Below are positions 44,601-52,432 of a stretch of DNA of 64,000 nt, one piece after another; position 1 is the first letter of the stretch; each line of letters starts with the position of its first letter. A program made the position numbers and the translations under genes. The notes beneath the pieces were generated by a model. That model saw nothing but the letters and a program-made list of their open reading frames with translations, was not told the origin of the DNA and searched no databases. Source of the stretch: Siderastrea radians (taxonomy: Eukaryota; Cnidaria; Anthozoa; Scleractinia; Rhizangiidae); the NCBI GenBank assembly GCA_964017195.1, contig OZ024894.1:4366347-4430346 (forward strand). Reading direction: 5' to 3'.

Positions 44601-45214
44601 TAGTAATAATCCACATGTCCACAAAGAAAATAATAATATGAACTGCTGAGAGAAAGCCAATCTTCATAGTTGTTAATAAACTTAATAATTAGCTTGTAAA
44701 TTAGAGGTTAAAAAAATCAGGTTTTCACAGGTTTCAAATCAGAGACGTTCATATTTGTGATTCCACTGTTAGGATACGGTTTAATCGTCAAACTTCACAC
44801 TGCCATTAAAATGTCTATTGGTTTAACTATCACGTACTGACAAAGGAGTGTTAAAATTGAAGGCTTTGTTTGGGAAATCTAGGGAAAAGATATATTGTAT
44901 GATGCAGTTGATTGTCTTCATAGAAACTGCAGGGTGTAAAGGACTGATTGACGGACGGACGGACGGACCGATCTGCCGACCGAACAATAAGAAATTTTGA
45001 ACCTGTACCTAGAATTTTGATTGCTAGTTTTTTGGGGTAAAACACGAAAATATTTGGAAAACAATAAGATCGCCCTCTACCACTTTATTTCTTCGTAAAT
45101 TATCTCTCACTGATAGCGTGTTTTCTCTTGTGGTTTACAGGTGCTACTGTGATAACCATTACGCTGTTTTTGGTGATCCTGCCATCCTTTGCTGCCACGG
45201 TGTTGTCCCCCTGA
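34184..45214 (+). CDS. CUB gene 2: three-CUB secreted or GPI-anchored protein (complete spliced model)
   Basis: Model: join(34184-34214, 36648-36683, 39244-39612, 42196-42576, 44132-44590, 45141-45214), 449 residues. All junctions are GT-AG and phase 1. The start MVTVLALVML joins to LSLLVHPVESSD to make a typical signal peptide ending just before the first CUB cysteine. Three CUB domains, a Thr/Pro stalk (TTKPPTTTAKPP) and a hydrophobic tail ending LSP-stop follow, as in gene 1. CUB2 and CUB3 keep acidic Ca2+-site residues. It is an extracellular, probably membrane-anchored, binding protein of unknown partner. The tandem relationship to gene 1 (about 32 kb apart, conserved introns and 3' flank) shows a segmental duplication. 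Confidence 0.88.
34215..36647 (+). other. First intron of CUB gene 2
   Basis: From about 34850 it aligns with the gene 1 intron (2780-2921 plus 8201-9448) and shows the empty site of the 5.28-kb transposon at about 34992. It holds the old SINE remnant at about 35309-35395. The frame at 34237-34545 overlaps the intron start and has no domain. Confidence 0.65.
36648..36683 (+). CDS. CUB gene 2 exon: end of signal peptide
   Basis: 36-nt phase 1-1 exon (acceptor TTTTTCTTGCAG, donor GTAAGT) encoding SLLVHPVESSD. One residue differs from the gene 1 exon. Confidence 0.83.
36751..38746. mobile_element. 2.0-kb TIR element with ATTAAG target duplication
   Basis: The left end GAGGGGGGTGAAAAGG and right end CCTATTCACCCCCCTC are inverted. 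ATTAAG is present on both sides (36745-36750, 38747-38752) and only once at the matching site of gene 1 (CTTGATTAAGTTTTTC, about 9535), so the insertion followed the gene duplication. No transposase. A second element is nested at 37197-38031. Confidence 0.85.
37197..38031. mobile_element. Nested TA-flanked (mariner-type) element
   Basis: The termini CAGTCAAACCGGAT and ATCCGGTTTGACTG are inverted with TA on each side (37195-37196, 38032-38033). Long inverted similarity of about 130 bp continues inward (ATTGGTATTTTGATTGAC, AACTTGCTCGCTTCAG). CAGT-type ends with TA duplication fit Tc1/mariner-derived MITEs. Non-coding. Confidence 0.8.
39244..39612 (+). CDS. CUB gene 2 exon: CUB domain 1
   Basis: 369-nt phase 1-1 exon, identical in length to gene 1. 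It runs CASGGIALTGASSG, SPNFPNNFPQNALCIW, FFNFTFEPGDNTDC, LCGQSIPAPVYS and YSGFNASYETVTDEM. Four canonical cysteines and conserved N-glycosylation sites. Confidence 0.92.
39898..40315. repeat. 39-bp minisatellite, about ten copies
   Basis: The unit contains GGATCCTACTCAGGATCCTA then AATGGCACCATGTTTTATA; copies differ by a few substitutions (CTCAGG/CCCAGG, TATAGG/ACAGG), and one has an extra 15-bp half unit. Because 39 is divisible by three, a long repetitive frame (39918-40367) stays open; this is not a gene. Confidence 0.9.
40582..40879. mobile_element. Harbinger-type MITE with TTA duplication
   Basis: The left end GGGCCAATTTAGACGG and right end CCTTCTAAATCGGCCC are imperfect inverted repeats, flanked by TTA on both sides (40579-40581, 40880-40882). 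A 3-bp TTA duplication is characteristic of PIF/Harbinger elements. The interior has inverted AGTCGCGTAC/GTATGTGACTT-like segments and no coding capacity. Confidence 0.75.
41336..41375. repeat. (AAAC)n microsatellite
   Basis: A run of AAAC units with a few interruptions, within the CUB gene 2 intron. Confidence 0.85.
41595..41930 (-). mobile_element. 5'-truncated RTE-type LINE (3' end)
   Basis: On the minus strand a frame (about 41890 to 41641) reads MELDWTCARKERNNDHMVAM, EWQPEGRRKLGQPKITWGRT, VEKERSQEGWTSWAKVRGTA and DRANWRTRVAALYASWRGE. The WxxxGRRxxGxPxxTWxRTVExE pattern is the C-terminal signature of RTE/BovB-like and related LINE proteins. The 3' end is a (TAAG)n tail (plus-strand TTAC repeats, 41595-41628). 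Only the last ~85 codons remain. Confidence 0.75.
41911..42185 (+). repeat. Two-copy ~145-bp direct duplication at the CUB2 acceptor
   Basis: GATCGTACAAAAATGAGTTC (about 41911) recurs as GATCGTACAAAAATAAGTTC (about 42058), with matching sequence through AATTGCA, TTTAATCCTGCTTTGAACAT and GAGAAAGCTCTATA. The second copy runs directly into the splice acceptor of the CUB2 exon at 42196. Confidence 0.85.
42196..42576 (+). CDS. CUB gene 2 exon: CUB domain 2
   Basis: 381-nt phase 1-1 exon (acceptor GTTCTTCCTAG, donor GTAATG), two codons longer than gene 1. It contains CPSAAQLTDASGVITSAFYP, ACTCDYLQVLDGFNEADG and FFSNLDRVDGRGFTATYT. Acidic residues at the Ca2+ positions are kept. The extra residues lie between the last core cysteine and TYYSIHERL. 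Confidence 0.92.
42577..44131 (+). other. Intron between CUB2 and CUB3 of gene 2
   Basis: No gene. Its ends align with the gene 1 intron. Overlapping opposite-strand frames at about 43460-43825 have no domain. Confidence 0.6.
44132..44590 (+). CDS. CUB gene 2 exon: CUB domain 3 and Thr/Pro stalk
   Basis: 459-nt phase 1-1 exon (acceptor TTCTTTGATAG, donor GTATGT). CUB3 runs CPAAPIPLSGNGTFSSLNYP, NCYWLITASAGKRVKV, HLDFHDGPSAN and FSPDRGFLAEYSE. The stalk is longer than in gene 1 through extra TTKPPPTTKPP units, a sign of microsatellite-like growth of the linker. Confidence 0.92.
44591..45140 (+). other. Intron before the anchor exon of gene 2
   Basis: GT-AG intron without genes; a short (GACG)n run is present at about 44948-44970. 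Opposite-strand frames overlapping the stalk are shadows. Confidence 0.65.
45141..45214 (+). CDS. CUB gene 2 last exon: hydrophobic C-terminus and stop
   Basis: Acceptor GTGGTTTACAG, phase 1. It encodes ATVITITLFLVILPSFAATV then LSP and TGA at 45212-45214. The core ITLFLVILPSFAATVLSP is identical to that of gene 1. GPI-signal-like, as there. Confidence 0.85.
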
Positions 45215-47370
45215 ATGGTGCCTCAGAAGGAAATCGTTTCAGCAGGAAGACAGTAAACTGTATCAGCTTCTTAAAAGTAGATAAAATAAAATCAGTAGTG
45301 AGAGCAGTTTAAACAGTTAATACACGAGGGGACCTTAAGCAACCAGAATGTTGACATCCTGGACGTCATGGGCGGCTACCAGGAGAGGCACGTTTTTCTC
45401 TTGACACCAGATCAAGCCACAGACGTCAAATCAAAATTTGTTTTCCTATCTCTCGCAAAGAGCAAATTTGGGCCATTTAATGGAACATGCATATTACTTC
45501 TGTTAGCCAACTAAAACGTTTGGGAGGTCAGTGTTCTTGTTGCTTTTAAAAGGTCCCTATAGGTAGAAGCTGAAAACTTACAAGTTAAATAGAGCTAATG
45601 CATTAGGAAAACAGTTGTTTTTTAATTCATATGACAGTGTTGCTGCCTTGCTTGATGAACCCTGAACGTAGTGGCTGGCTACATGGATTTTGTCTTTTTA
45701 TTTTTTTTGGTAGAAAAATTGTCCAAGTAGCTGCCTCCATAGCTTAGCTCCAACACCTACTTTACTAAAAGTTACCAAATTTCCTGGAACATCGTAATAA
45801 ACACTGAGCACAACAGTGACGTACTGCTTTAAGAGTCTGTACACCACAATAACGAACTGCCCGAGATCCACAGACATTTTGGTCACACTTTAGGAGTTTA
45901 TCCACAGACTCAAAAGTGAGAACAACCCGGCCCGTATGACATAACAAACAGTGCCACAGAAAAGTACTGCTCAGTAGCTTTTTATCATTTCAATAGTCAG
46001 ACTTCAGGATATCATCTACAGGCGCAAAAGTTAGAGTTACACTTCATAACTCAAAGTTCGGCTGTAGGAGTGGGAGCATTTAAATATAATGTCTCTCAAA
46101 AATTTAGGGTATGAATAGAGCACTCACATGCAAATATAAAAACAGGGTGAATCGAACCTACACATGGAAAGGTGAACTATTAGTTTAAACTTAAGTAGCC
46201 GTGGAAAGCTACCACAATTGCCGTTTATTTGGCTAAAATTATAGTTGTTAAAAAAAAGTTAGTTGCAAAAAATTTACAATTAATCGATTTTCGATGTCTT
46301 CATTCATTTTTTCTTAACCCCCTGACAACAAAAAACAATTGGCATATTTGTCTTGTTTTAAGTAGAGAACTTAAATTTGACAACATTGACATCGCATTTT
46401 ATTCAGAGATTGATTTTAAGCATGGACCAGAATTTTTGGGTAGCTAGAAATAAAATGAATGACGTCAACACCCCCTTTTGGAAGCCCTGACTTTAAAACA
46501 TTGAAGTCGAACTTTACTTAGAGCTTGATTTTAACCACGATATAGAATTTTTTTTTTTGTAGCTTTTCTAATTTATAGCATTGCAAATTGTCCAAAATGA
46601 GGTGCCCGGGTTGGCCCATAGCTGGCTGGTGCTTTTTTCGCTGAAGGGACCATTATTTGGATGATTATTGTCCTTTTGTACCTCGGCATGGGTTGATCCA
46701 AGTGAGGGGTCCGGAGGTGGCCAACGAATAGGATCCAAGAGTCTATATCCTTTACATTCTGAGGCATTTTCGAGGCGTCCCTTCCCTGGCCCCATGGAAC
46801 CTTGCACTCTTTTTAGGGGACATTTAGGGGCTCTCTCATGAGCATTTTCACATTTTGGGTTAAAAATATGCTGAAATTTCAATGAAATACCTTTTCTCAT
46901 ACACGAAATACCCAAGAACATCAAGAGGAGAAATCGCAAAACAAACCATAATCAGAAAAGATGGAAGATTCAGCGTGTCGCGAGCGTGGGACAAAGAAAA
47001 AGTCTGAGTCCCCGAAGGGGAATCAGATTTTTTATTTTTTCTCTTTTGATTGTTATTTTTTTATTTTCTCAGATTTTTTATTTTTTCTCCGAGCTTAAAA
47101 TTCACCGTCTTTCTTTATTTAAACCACAGTCATTTCCTAAAACCAGGGAGAAACTTGAAAACAGTAGCCTCATTTATTCAAGATTCAATCTGTTTCAATC
47201 CTAGTCATCCGCAACCAAACACGCTCAATTATAGTTTCAAAAAACTGGTAAGAGTAATTTCAAACGAAACTGAACCGTTATTTTTTATTTATTGTTCTTT
47301 TTCTTATTTCAATGTCTTTTAGCTTTTTAAAATAATGCTAAAAGTAGGTGACCGAACCGCTTAAAGCAAG
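45215..47370. other. 3' flank of CUB gene 2 and intergenic region
   Basis: AATAAA at 45285-45290 is the candidate poly(A) signal. A diverged two-unit relative of the 106-bp repeat lies at about 45800-46040. Beyond that I see no gene; the minus-strand frame 46568-46939 has Pro-rich sequence of no family that I can name. Confidence 0.5.
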
Positions 47371-47380
47371 GAGAACGTTG

Positions 47381-47402
47381 ACTTCCGGTTGTCGTCCGGA
47401 AG
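47381..47402. promoter_or_regulatory. CCGGAAG (ETS-like) pair upstream of Ser-rich gene A
   Basis: ACTTCCGG and CCGGAAG face each other 7 bp apart. The same module, with three motifs, precedes gene B at 52391-52432, followed in both by TCTAGTGTTTCC/CCTAGTGTTTCC. CCGGAAG is the ETS-family core site common in animal promoters. Promoter function is inferred only from conservation between paralogues. Confidence 0.35.
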
Positions 47403-50400
47403 CCTAGTGTTTCCTTTCTTGGCGCGCTTCTGCTACACAACGCGAGAAAGAAAGTTATCCTCGTGACGTTTGCCACTGGACAAGCTGAAGGAACTGCAGA
47501 TAGGGAAAACATAACTTCTGGTTGTTATTCGTGACGTCCGGCTGGAGGGCTTCTTTCATTTACATGTTATTGAATTATCTGTCGGTAGATATAAATGTTT
47601 AGTGTGTTATTCTTAGTTTCTATTGACGAGGGCTGTTGTTTTAAGTATTAGTTATTTGGTTTTGTCATCTCTTTTTGTCTTTGGTAATGTCTTTGTGAAA
47701 ACAGATGTGAATATCAATAAACTGTATTTACATTTAAAGCCATGCAGTGGGAGTGCCGTACGTGATGAAGAATTGATTTTGACCTTACCGCGTCTTGAAA
47801 GACCCAAGGGCTTGCACGTGAAGTTGGAAATTCGGGAAGTGCAAGAAAAAATAGCGAAGAAAGAAGAAAATGAAGACATTTTCGTTGAGTGTTTTGGGCA
47901 CCCCCTTTTTTGTCTAATTTTTTTTCGTCCTTTTAAACTAATCATCTCTCTGAGGAGGTAAGACCTGGTGAAGTCAACAGAAAATCTAGTCATTTTTATA
48001 AAAACTTCTTTTCATTTTTTCATAAAGGGAGTTCCAAAGTAGCCCAAACCAAGACAGGTATTCCTTTTTGCGAGAGGAGGGGAGGCTGGAAAATTACACA
48101 ACGGCCCTGGAAAAGATACCTTTGATATTAGGTACAATCCCTATACCGACATCTCCTAACCTCCCCCCCCCCCCCCCCACCTCCAAAAAACACATTTGGA
48201 AACCTGCCCATAAAGCTATTACAGGCATTGGAAATGACGTGAAAACAGTTCCGTAATCAATTTAACCGTGACGTTCGCAAAGAAAGCTATAAAAGCAACA
48301 GGAGTTTTCTAATTGTCATTTTTGGTCTTAAAAGGTACCGAAGCTAGAACCAATTTGTGTTTGGACATGTTTCCACGTCAACAATTAGCTTAAATGCCAA
48401 TTTTAAGTTGTTAAGCTAGGTTATTAGTGGCAATTTATCAGACGGCCTCTCTTTTGTGTTTTCAGATCCAAACAAGACAGTAGCTGTCTGTCAGTGTTCC
48501 CTGACAGATGAGTGCCTATATTCTCTTTTATTTTTCTGCATAACATTGTATAGATGATGCAGAGAAAAATTGGATGCTGGTCTGATCAAGACAGGACATT
48601 AAACGGGGAAAACGTAAACTGATGAAACGGGAAAAACATCACATTAGAATATGAAAACAAAACGTCCAAGATGCTAACTTGGGCCTAATTGACTGAAAGT
48701 ATTAGGAACTCAAAAAGCTGCTAGCGTGCCAATTAATTCACGATCACTAATGTTTAGCGTACTGCAGGAGGGAGTTTGTACATGTTAAAAAGTAGAGTGT
48801 CAAGAATACTGTCAACAAATGACCACTACAATGTTAGGATCAGGGCGGAACATTTTCCACCCTTTGTTTAAAAGAGTAATACATGGTAAGGTTTTATCTT
48901 TTTCACCTAAATAGAGTACTCACAAAATCCTGAAAACATCCTGAACTTGCTCACTAAATCTGCAAATTTATCCAGAATATCTCCTTTTACTAAATTGTAG
49001 TAAATTTGACATGGGTTAAAGGCACGTGGGAAGCTCAATCTATTCTTTAAATGGGAGAAACTAAGTTTTCCACTGACCTACTATCACATTTAAACTATCT
49101 ACAGTATGTAAAGCTTTTAAGGGCAACGCGAACCCACTATTATGCAACATATTCTACACTGTAAGTTCAGGGGCACTCAAGTAAAAAAAACGTGTCCTGA
49201 TTAAGAAGAAACTTTTACCATTTTATCGTATAATTTTGCAAAATTTCAAGGGGAAGTGTGTAAACCCAGTGACACAAGTTGATAAATTCACGAACACCCC
49301 AATCAAGGAAAACTAGTTTCTGTTCGAGAAAGCGGGGAATTCGAGATAGCGAAGGACTACTTTACAGTCTAAGAATCTAATATATTTCCCAAATTTACAA
49401 GCTGCCTTATTGGCTTTTCGAAAATATTAGGTAAACATCAGTTTCCATGTTTCAAGTTTAAAAAAATTATCTTAACCGCCTGTTAAATGTAAAAGTTATT
49501 GATTGTCCCAAGTAATGAATTCGAAGGCTCCGCAACAGTGGTGACTTTTGGGTCCTAAACAATAGTCCAGATTTTGCTTTCATTACAAGGAGAACCGGCT
49601 AACATCTGAAGCATGAACTTCCACCAAAAAAAAAAAACCAAAACATTTTGTTGCCCTTATAGGCTGCAACGTGTTATACACCTTTGTACATTTTGTACCC
49701 GTTGTGTAAAACAGCAACTTAAAATGTCCAAATGGAGATTAGCTAACACACAAGTGAAAATTTCCGCTGTGCTCATAAACGTTGTGTTTACGTATTTATA
49801 CATAAGGTGGTTCAAGTCAACGACGCAGAGGGTCTAATTGTAAAATGGATCCAGATAACCTTTTAAGGTATATTAAAAAAAACTAGACCCTTATACAACT
49901 ACGTGATAATTGCCGGGCAATGTTTCTTGTGGTAAAAACAGACTTGTAAAACCACCGATTTTGCAGTTAGAAGAAACATACCACCCTAACGGTAAACAGA
50001 CGAAAAATCAAACTGTCATAAAAAACGAAGGTTTGCGTACTTTTTTGAAAAGGGTAAGACACAAGAAAGCGGGATGCTTAGTAAAATATGAACTATATCT
50101 CGAGAAAACACTTTTTACATGTTGATGTTTGCTCTGTTGTTACCATGGTTATGTCTTTAACTAAACTAATTTGGCATCTTCAACTACTTTATAGTTTGGT
50201 TGCTCGAAAATAAGGCTCGCTTTACACCACCGTTCGTTTCTGATATCTTGGTGGTAACTCTAACCGAAGTCGATAACTTTTATCACTTCAAAGTTTTGGC
50301 GAGTCTAACCAGCTTTTTGTGGCAATAATGGCTAATTATAATATTTTGAAAAGCTAAATAAATCGAACATTTCACCAAATAAAATATGACAACCCGCTTA

Positions 50401-51751
50401 AGCTTTTTGCTAAGAAAAAGGCACATGAACAAAATTGTAGACCTCACAAAATATCACTCTATAATTTCAGCACTGGTTGTTTTGATGAGTACTTCCACCT
50501 TGAGTTCAAGCTGGCGAGCTATAGCTAAGGGTTCGCTATCATTGTCGCCATTATCACTGCAACCATCGTCACAATCGAAAACACCAACAACATCGGCATC
50601 ATCATCAGTGTCAACTTTACCACCGTCCTCAGCTTCACAAAGAGCATCATTCTCAGCTTTACCATCAAAATCGGTATCAGCTTCACTATTACCATCACTG
50701 CCTGTGCCAGCCTCACCATCGACGACATCGTCATTTTCACCATCGACAACAGTGCCAGCCTGGCCATCGACAACATCGTCAGCTTCACCATCGATTGCAG
50801 TGCCAGCATTACCATCGACAACATCGTCAGCTTTACCATTGATTGCAGTGCCAGCATCACCATCGACAACGGTACCAGCGTCACCATCGACAATATCGTC
50901 ATCGTCACCACCAACAACAGTGTCAGCCTCAACATCAGCATCAATGTCAGCTTCAACATCAAGACCAGTGTCAGCTTCACCATTGCAATCAGTGTCAGCA
51001 TCACCACTGACAACAGTGCCAGCTTCACCATCGACAACAGTTCCAGCTTCAACATCAGCATCAATGTCAGCTTCAACATCAAGACCAGGGTCAGCATCAC
51101 CATTGCAATCAGTGTCGGCATCACCAGTGACAATAGTGACGGTTTCACAGGCCTCAGCTTCAGCATCGACAACAGTGTCAGCTCCCCCAGCCCCGTCAGT
51201 GTCGGCTTCAACATCATCTCAAGGTACCGTAGTTTTAGAATTTGACAAGGCAAACAAAACATCTTGAGTGACGAGTTTCGTTTCTGTAGCCTGCGTGCAG
51301 ACGTCTAAAAGGAAATAGAAGACGTCTGTGCGCAGGCTACGTTTCTGATGCACTTTCCAATTCGATTTGGGATCCGAGATATCACAATTTCTTAACATAC
51401 GCGATTAACCTTGATTATCTGATCTATAACTGTCTAATTTATAAAGTACATCTTCTGTTCTTGTAACTAGCTTCTACTTATTGTGTAACTCTAAAGGTCC
51501 AACTCCAAGGTGATATTGCAAGTAAAAGAGTTAACTGCTGAGACTAATGCAACACAAACGCGCTTTTTCTTTATTCATCAGGATGCAAAGAGAGGACGGG
51601 TGGCAGCTCAGCCAGCAAGATTGGTGTGCCAGTGGGTAGCTTCTTTGCGGGAGTGCTTATCACATTGATGATATTTCTTTCTCTGGTCTGCGTGAAACAC
51701 TGGAGTGAAAGGAAAACCCAAGTTCATGCTCTACCAACAGCAAGTCGGTAA
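47381..51751 (+). CDS. Ser-rich membrane protein gene A (partial model)
   Basis: Supported exons: 50471-51223 (repeat ectodomain) and 51582-51751 (transmembrane and tail). The 5' exons with the start and signal peptide are not identified; they should lie between the duplicated upstream module (about 47381) and 50470. The product is a type I membrane protein with a Ser/Ala/Thr/Pro-rich, probably O-glycosylated ectodomain. Gene B (from about 52391) is a tandem paralogue with matching upstream, intron and exon sequences. No function can be assigned. Stop TAA at 51749, with AATAAA at 51803-51808. Confidence 0.6.
47576..47830 (+). repeat. Upstream module, copy A
   Basis: The sequence around GTTTCTATTGACGAGGGC, GATGTGAATATCAATAAACT and GAAAGACCCAAGG recurs twice upstream of gene B (about 52625-52965 and 52975-53300). 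The reading frame here (47623-47961) is not kept in the other copies, so I do not call it coding. Confidence 0.6.
47831..50470 (+). other. Upstream/intronic region of gene A
   Basis: Blocks at about 48270-48700, 48780-49000 and 49550-50140 align with 53790-54120, 54190-54400 and 54720-55320 upstream of gene B. Small frames in them (for example MSKWRLANTQVKIS at 49723) are interrupted in the other copy. A poly-C run lies at about 48161-48180. At about 50195-50290 is an inverted relative of the interior of the 55610-55976 element. Confidence 0.45.
50471..51223 (+). CDS. Ser-rich gene A repeat exon
   Basis: 753-nt phase 1-1 exon (acceptor TATAATTTCAG, donor GTACCG), 251 codons. It starts LVVLMSTSTLSSSW and becomes imperfect Ser/Ala/Pro/Thr/Val repeats such as VPASPSTTSSASPSIAVPAL and SASTSASMSASTSRP. 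There is a near-duplicate of about 120 bp (about 50925-51010 and 51045-51130). The N-terminal part aligns with gene B (SLSLSPLSLQPSSQSKTPT against SLSLSSLPSSSQSETLT), which supports this strand and frame as coding. Confidence 0.72.
51224..51581 (+). other. Intron between repeat and transmembrane exons of gene A
   Basis: 358-bp GT-AG intron containing the foldback element at 51287-51339. Confidence 0.65.
51287..51339. mobile_element. Minimal TAGCCTG-ended foldback element
   Basis: 53 bp: TAGCCTGCGTGCAGACGTC and GACGTCTGTGCGCAGGCTA in inverted orientation, flanked by CGTTTCTG on both sides (51279-51286, 51340-51347). Same ends and similar target duplication as 17864 and 20802, reduced almost to the termini. 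Confidence 0.8.
51582..51751 (+). CDS. Ser-rich gene A transmembrane and C-terminal exon
   Basis: Acceptor TTTATTCATCAG, phase 1. It encodes CKERTGGSSASKIGVPVG, the helix SFFAGVLITLMIFLSLVCV, then KHWSERKTQVHALPTASR and TAA (51749). The basic residues after the helix put the C-terminus inside (type I). A donor-like GTAACA overlaps the stop, so an alternative continuation cannot be excluded. The start of the same exon (CSDSTAGSSASTIGM) appears for gene B at 63954. Confidence 0.75.
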
Positions 51752-52380
51752 CACCTATCTCTAAACAGAGCAGAAAATGGCACTCAAAGACCACAGAAAG
51801 ATAATAAAGAAAGATAATAACGTTTTGCGAGGAGATGCAATGATTTTGTGTTTCCCATTCAGCACATGCATATAAACCGCACAAAGTGTAATATCTAAAA
51901 CCTCTAAACATTATTCACCGTGAAAGGCTCTTATTTATTCAGTTTGGCCAAATTCACATATGTAAATATTTAATAGAGGAGGGTGCTGAGCCGTCTGACA
52001 GTGACCATATCGTAGACGCCAAGGACTACTCCATTGCAAAACTCTAGCCCGCTATTCTGTTGTGAAGTTTTATCAATTGAACGTTATTATTCAGCGGACG
52101 ATCCATGAATGCCAAAGAAAAACATATCCCTACACTACACTACATCTAGCAATTCCTGAGAAAAGACTACAGATTGAGGATGAGAATAAGGATGGGAATG
52201 GGACAGAAAGAGCAAAACTTGGTGGCTGGGGTATTCAAGCGCCCATGGTGCTTTTGTCAAAAGAATAAGGCCCCTGTCCCAAGTGCTGTATATTCATGAA
52301 CATTTTTCGCCCCATTACACGAAGTTTTGGGTCTGTCATTTCTTGGAACCCTGCAGTCATGTCAGGGAACACTAAACAAC
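51752..52380 (+). other. 3' UTR of gene A and intergenic gap
   Basis: AATAAA at 51803-51808 is the likely poly(A) signal. Nothing else is recognised before the gene B upstream module. Confidence 0.5.
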
Positions 52381-52390
52381 AAGAACGTTG

Positions 52391-52432
52391 ACTTCCGGAC
52401 GTCAACCGGAAGGACAGACGGCAACCGGAAGG
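52391..52432. promoter_or_regulatory. Three CCGGAAG (ETS-like) motifs upstream of gene B
   Basis: ACTTCCGG, CCGGAAGGACAGACG, and CCGGAAGGACGG occur within about 40 bp, homologous to 47381-47402. This may be the core promoter of gene B, by inference from conservation. A TTTAAAAG element lies about 60 bp downstream. Confidence 0.35.

Noticed and set aside
46568..46939. Minus-strand 123-codon frame
   Set aside because: Pro-rich sequence with no recognisable family, no splice context and no conservation in the other copy. It may be repeat-derived.
47623..47961. 112-codon frame with a hydrophobic start as signal-peptide exon of gene A
   Set aside because: It begins with TTG rather than ATG, and neither related copy upstream of gene B keeps the frame.
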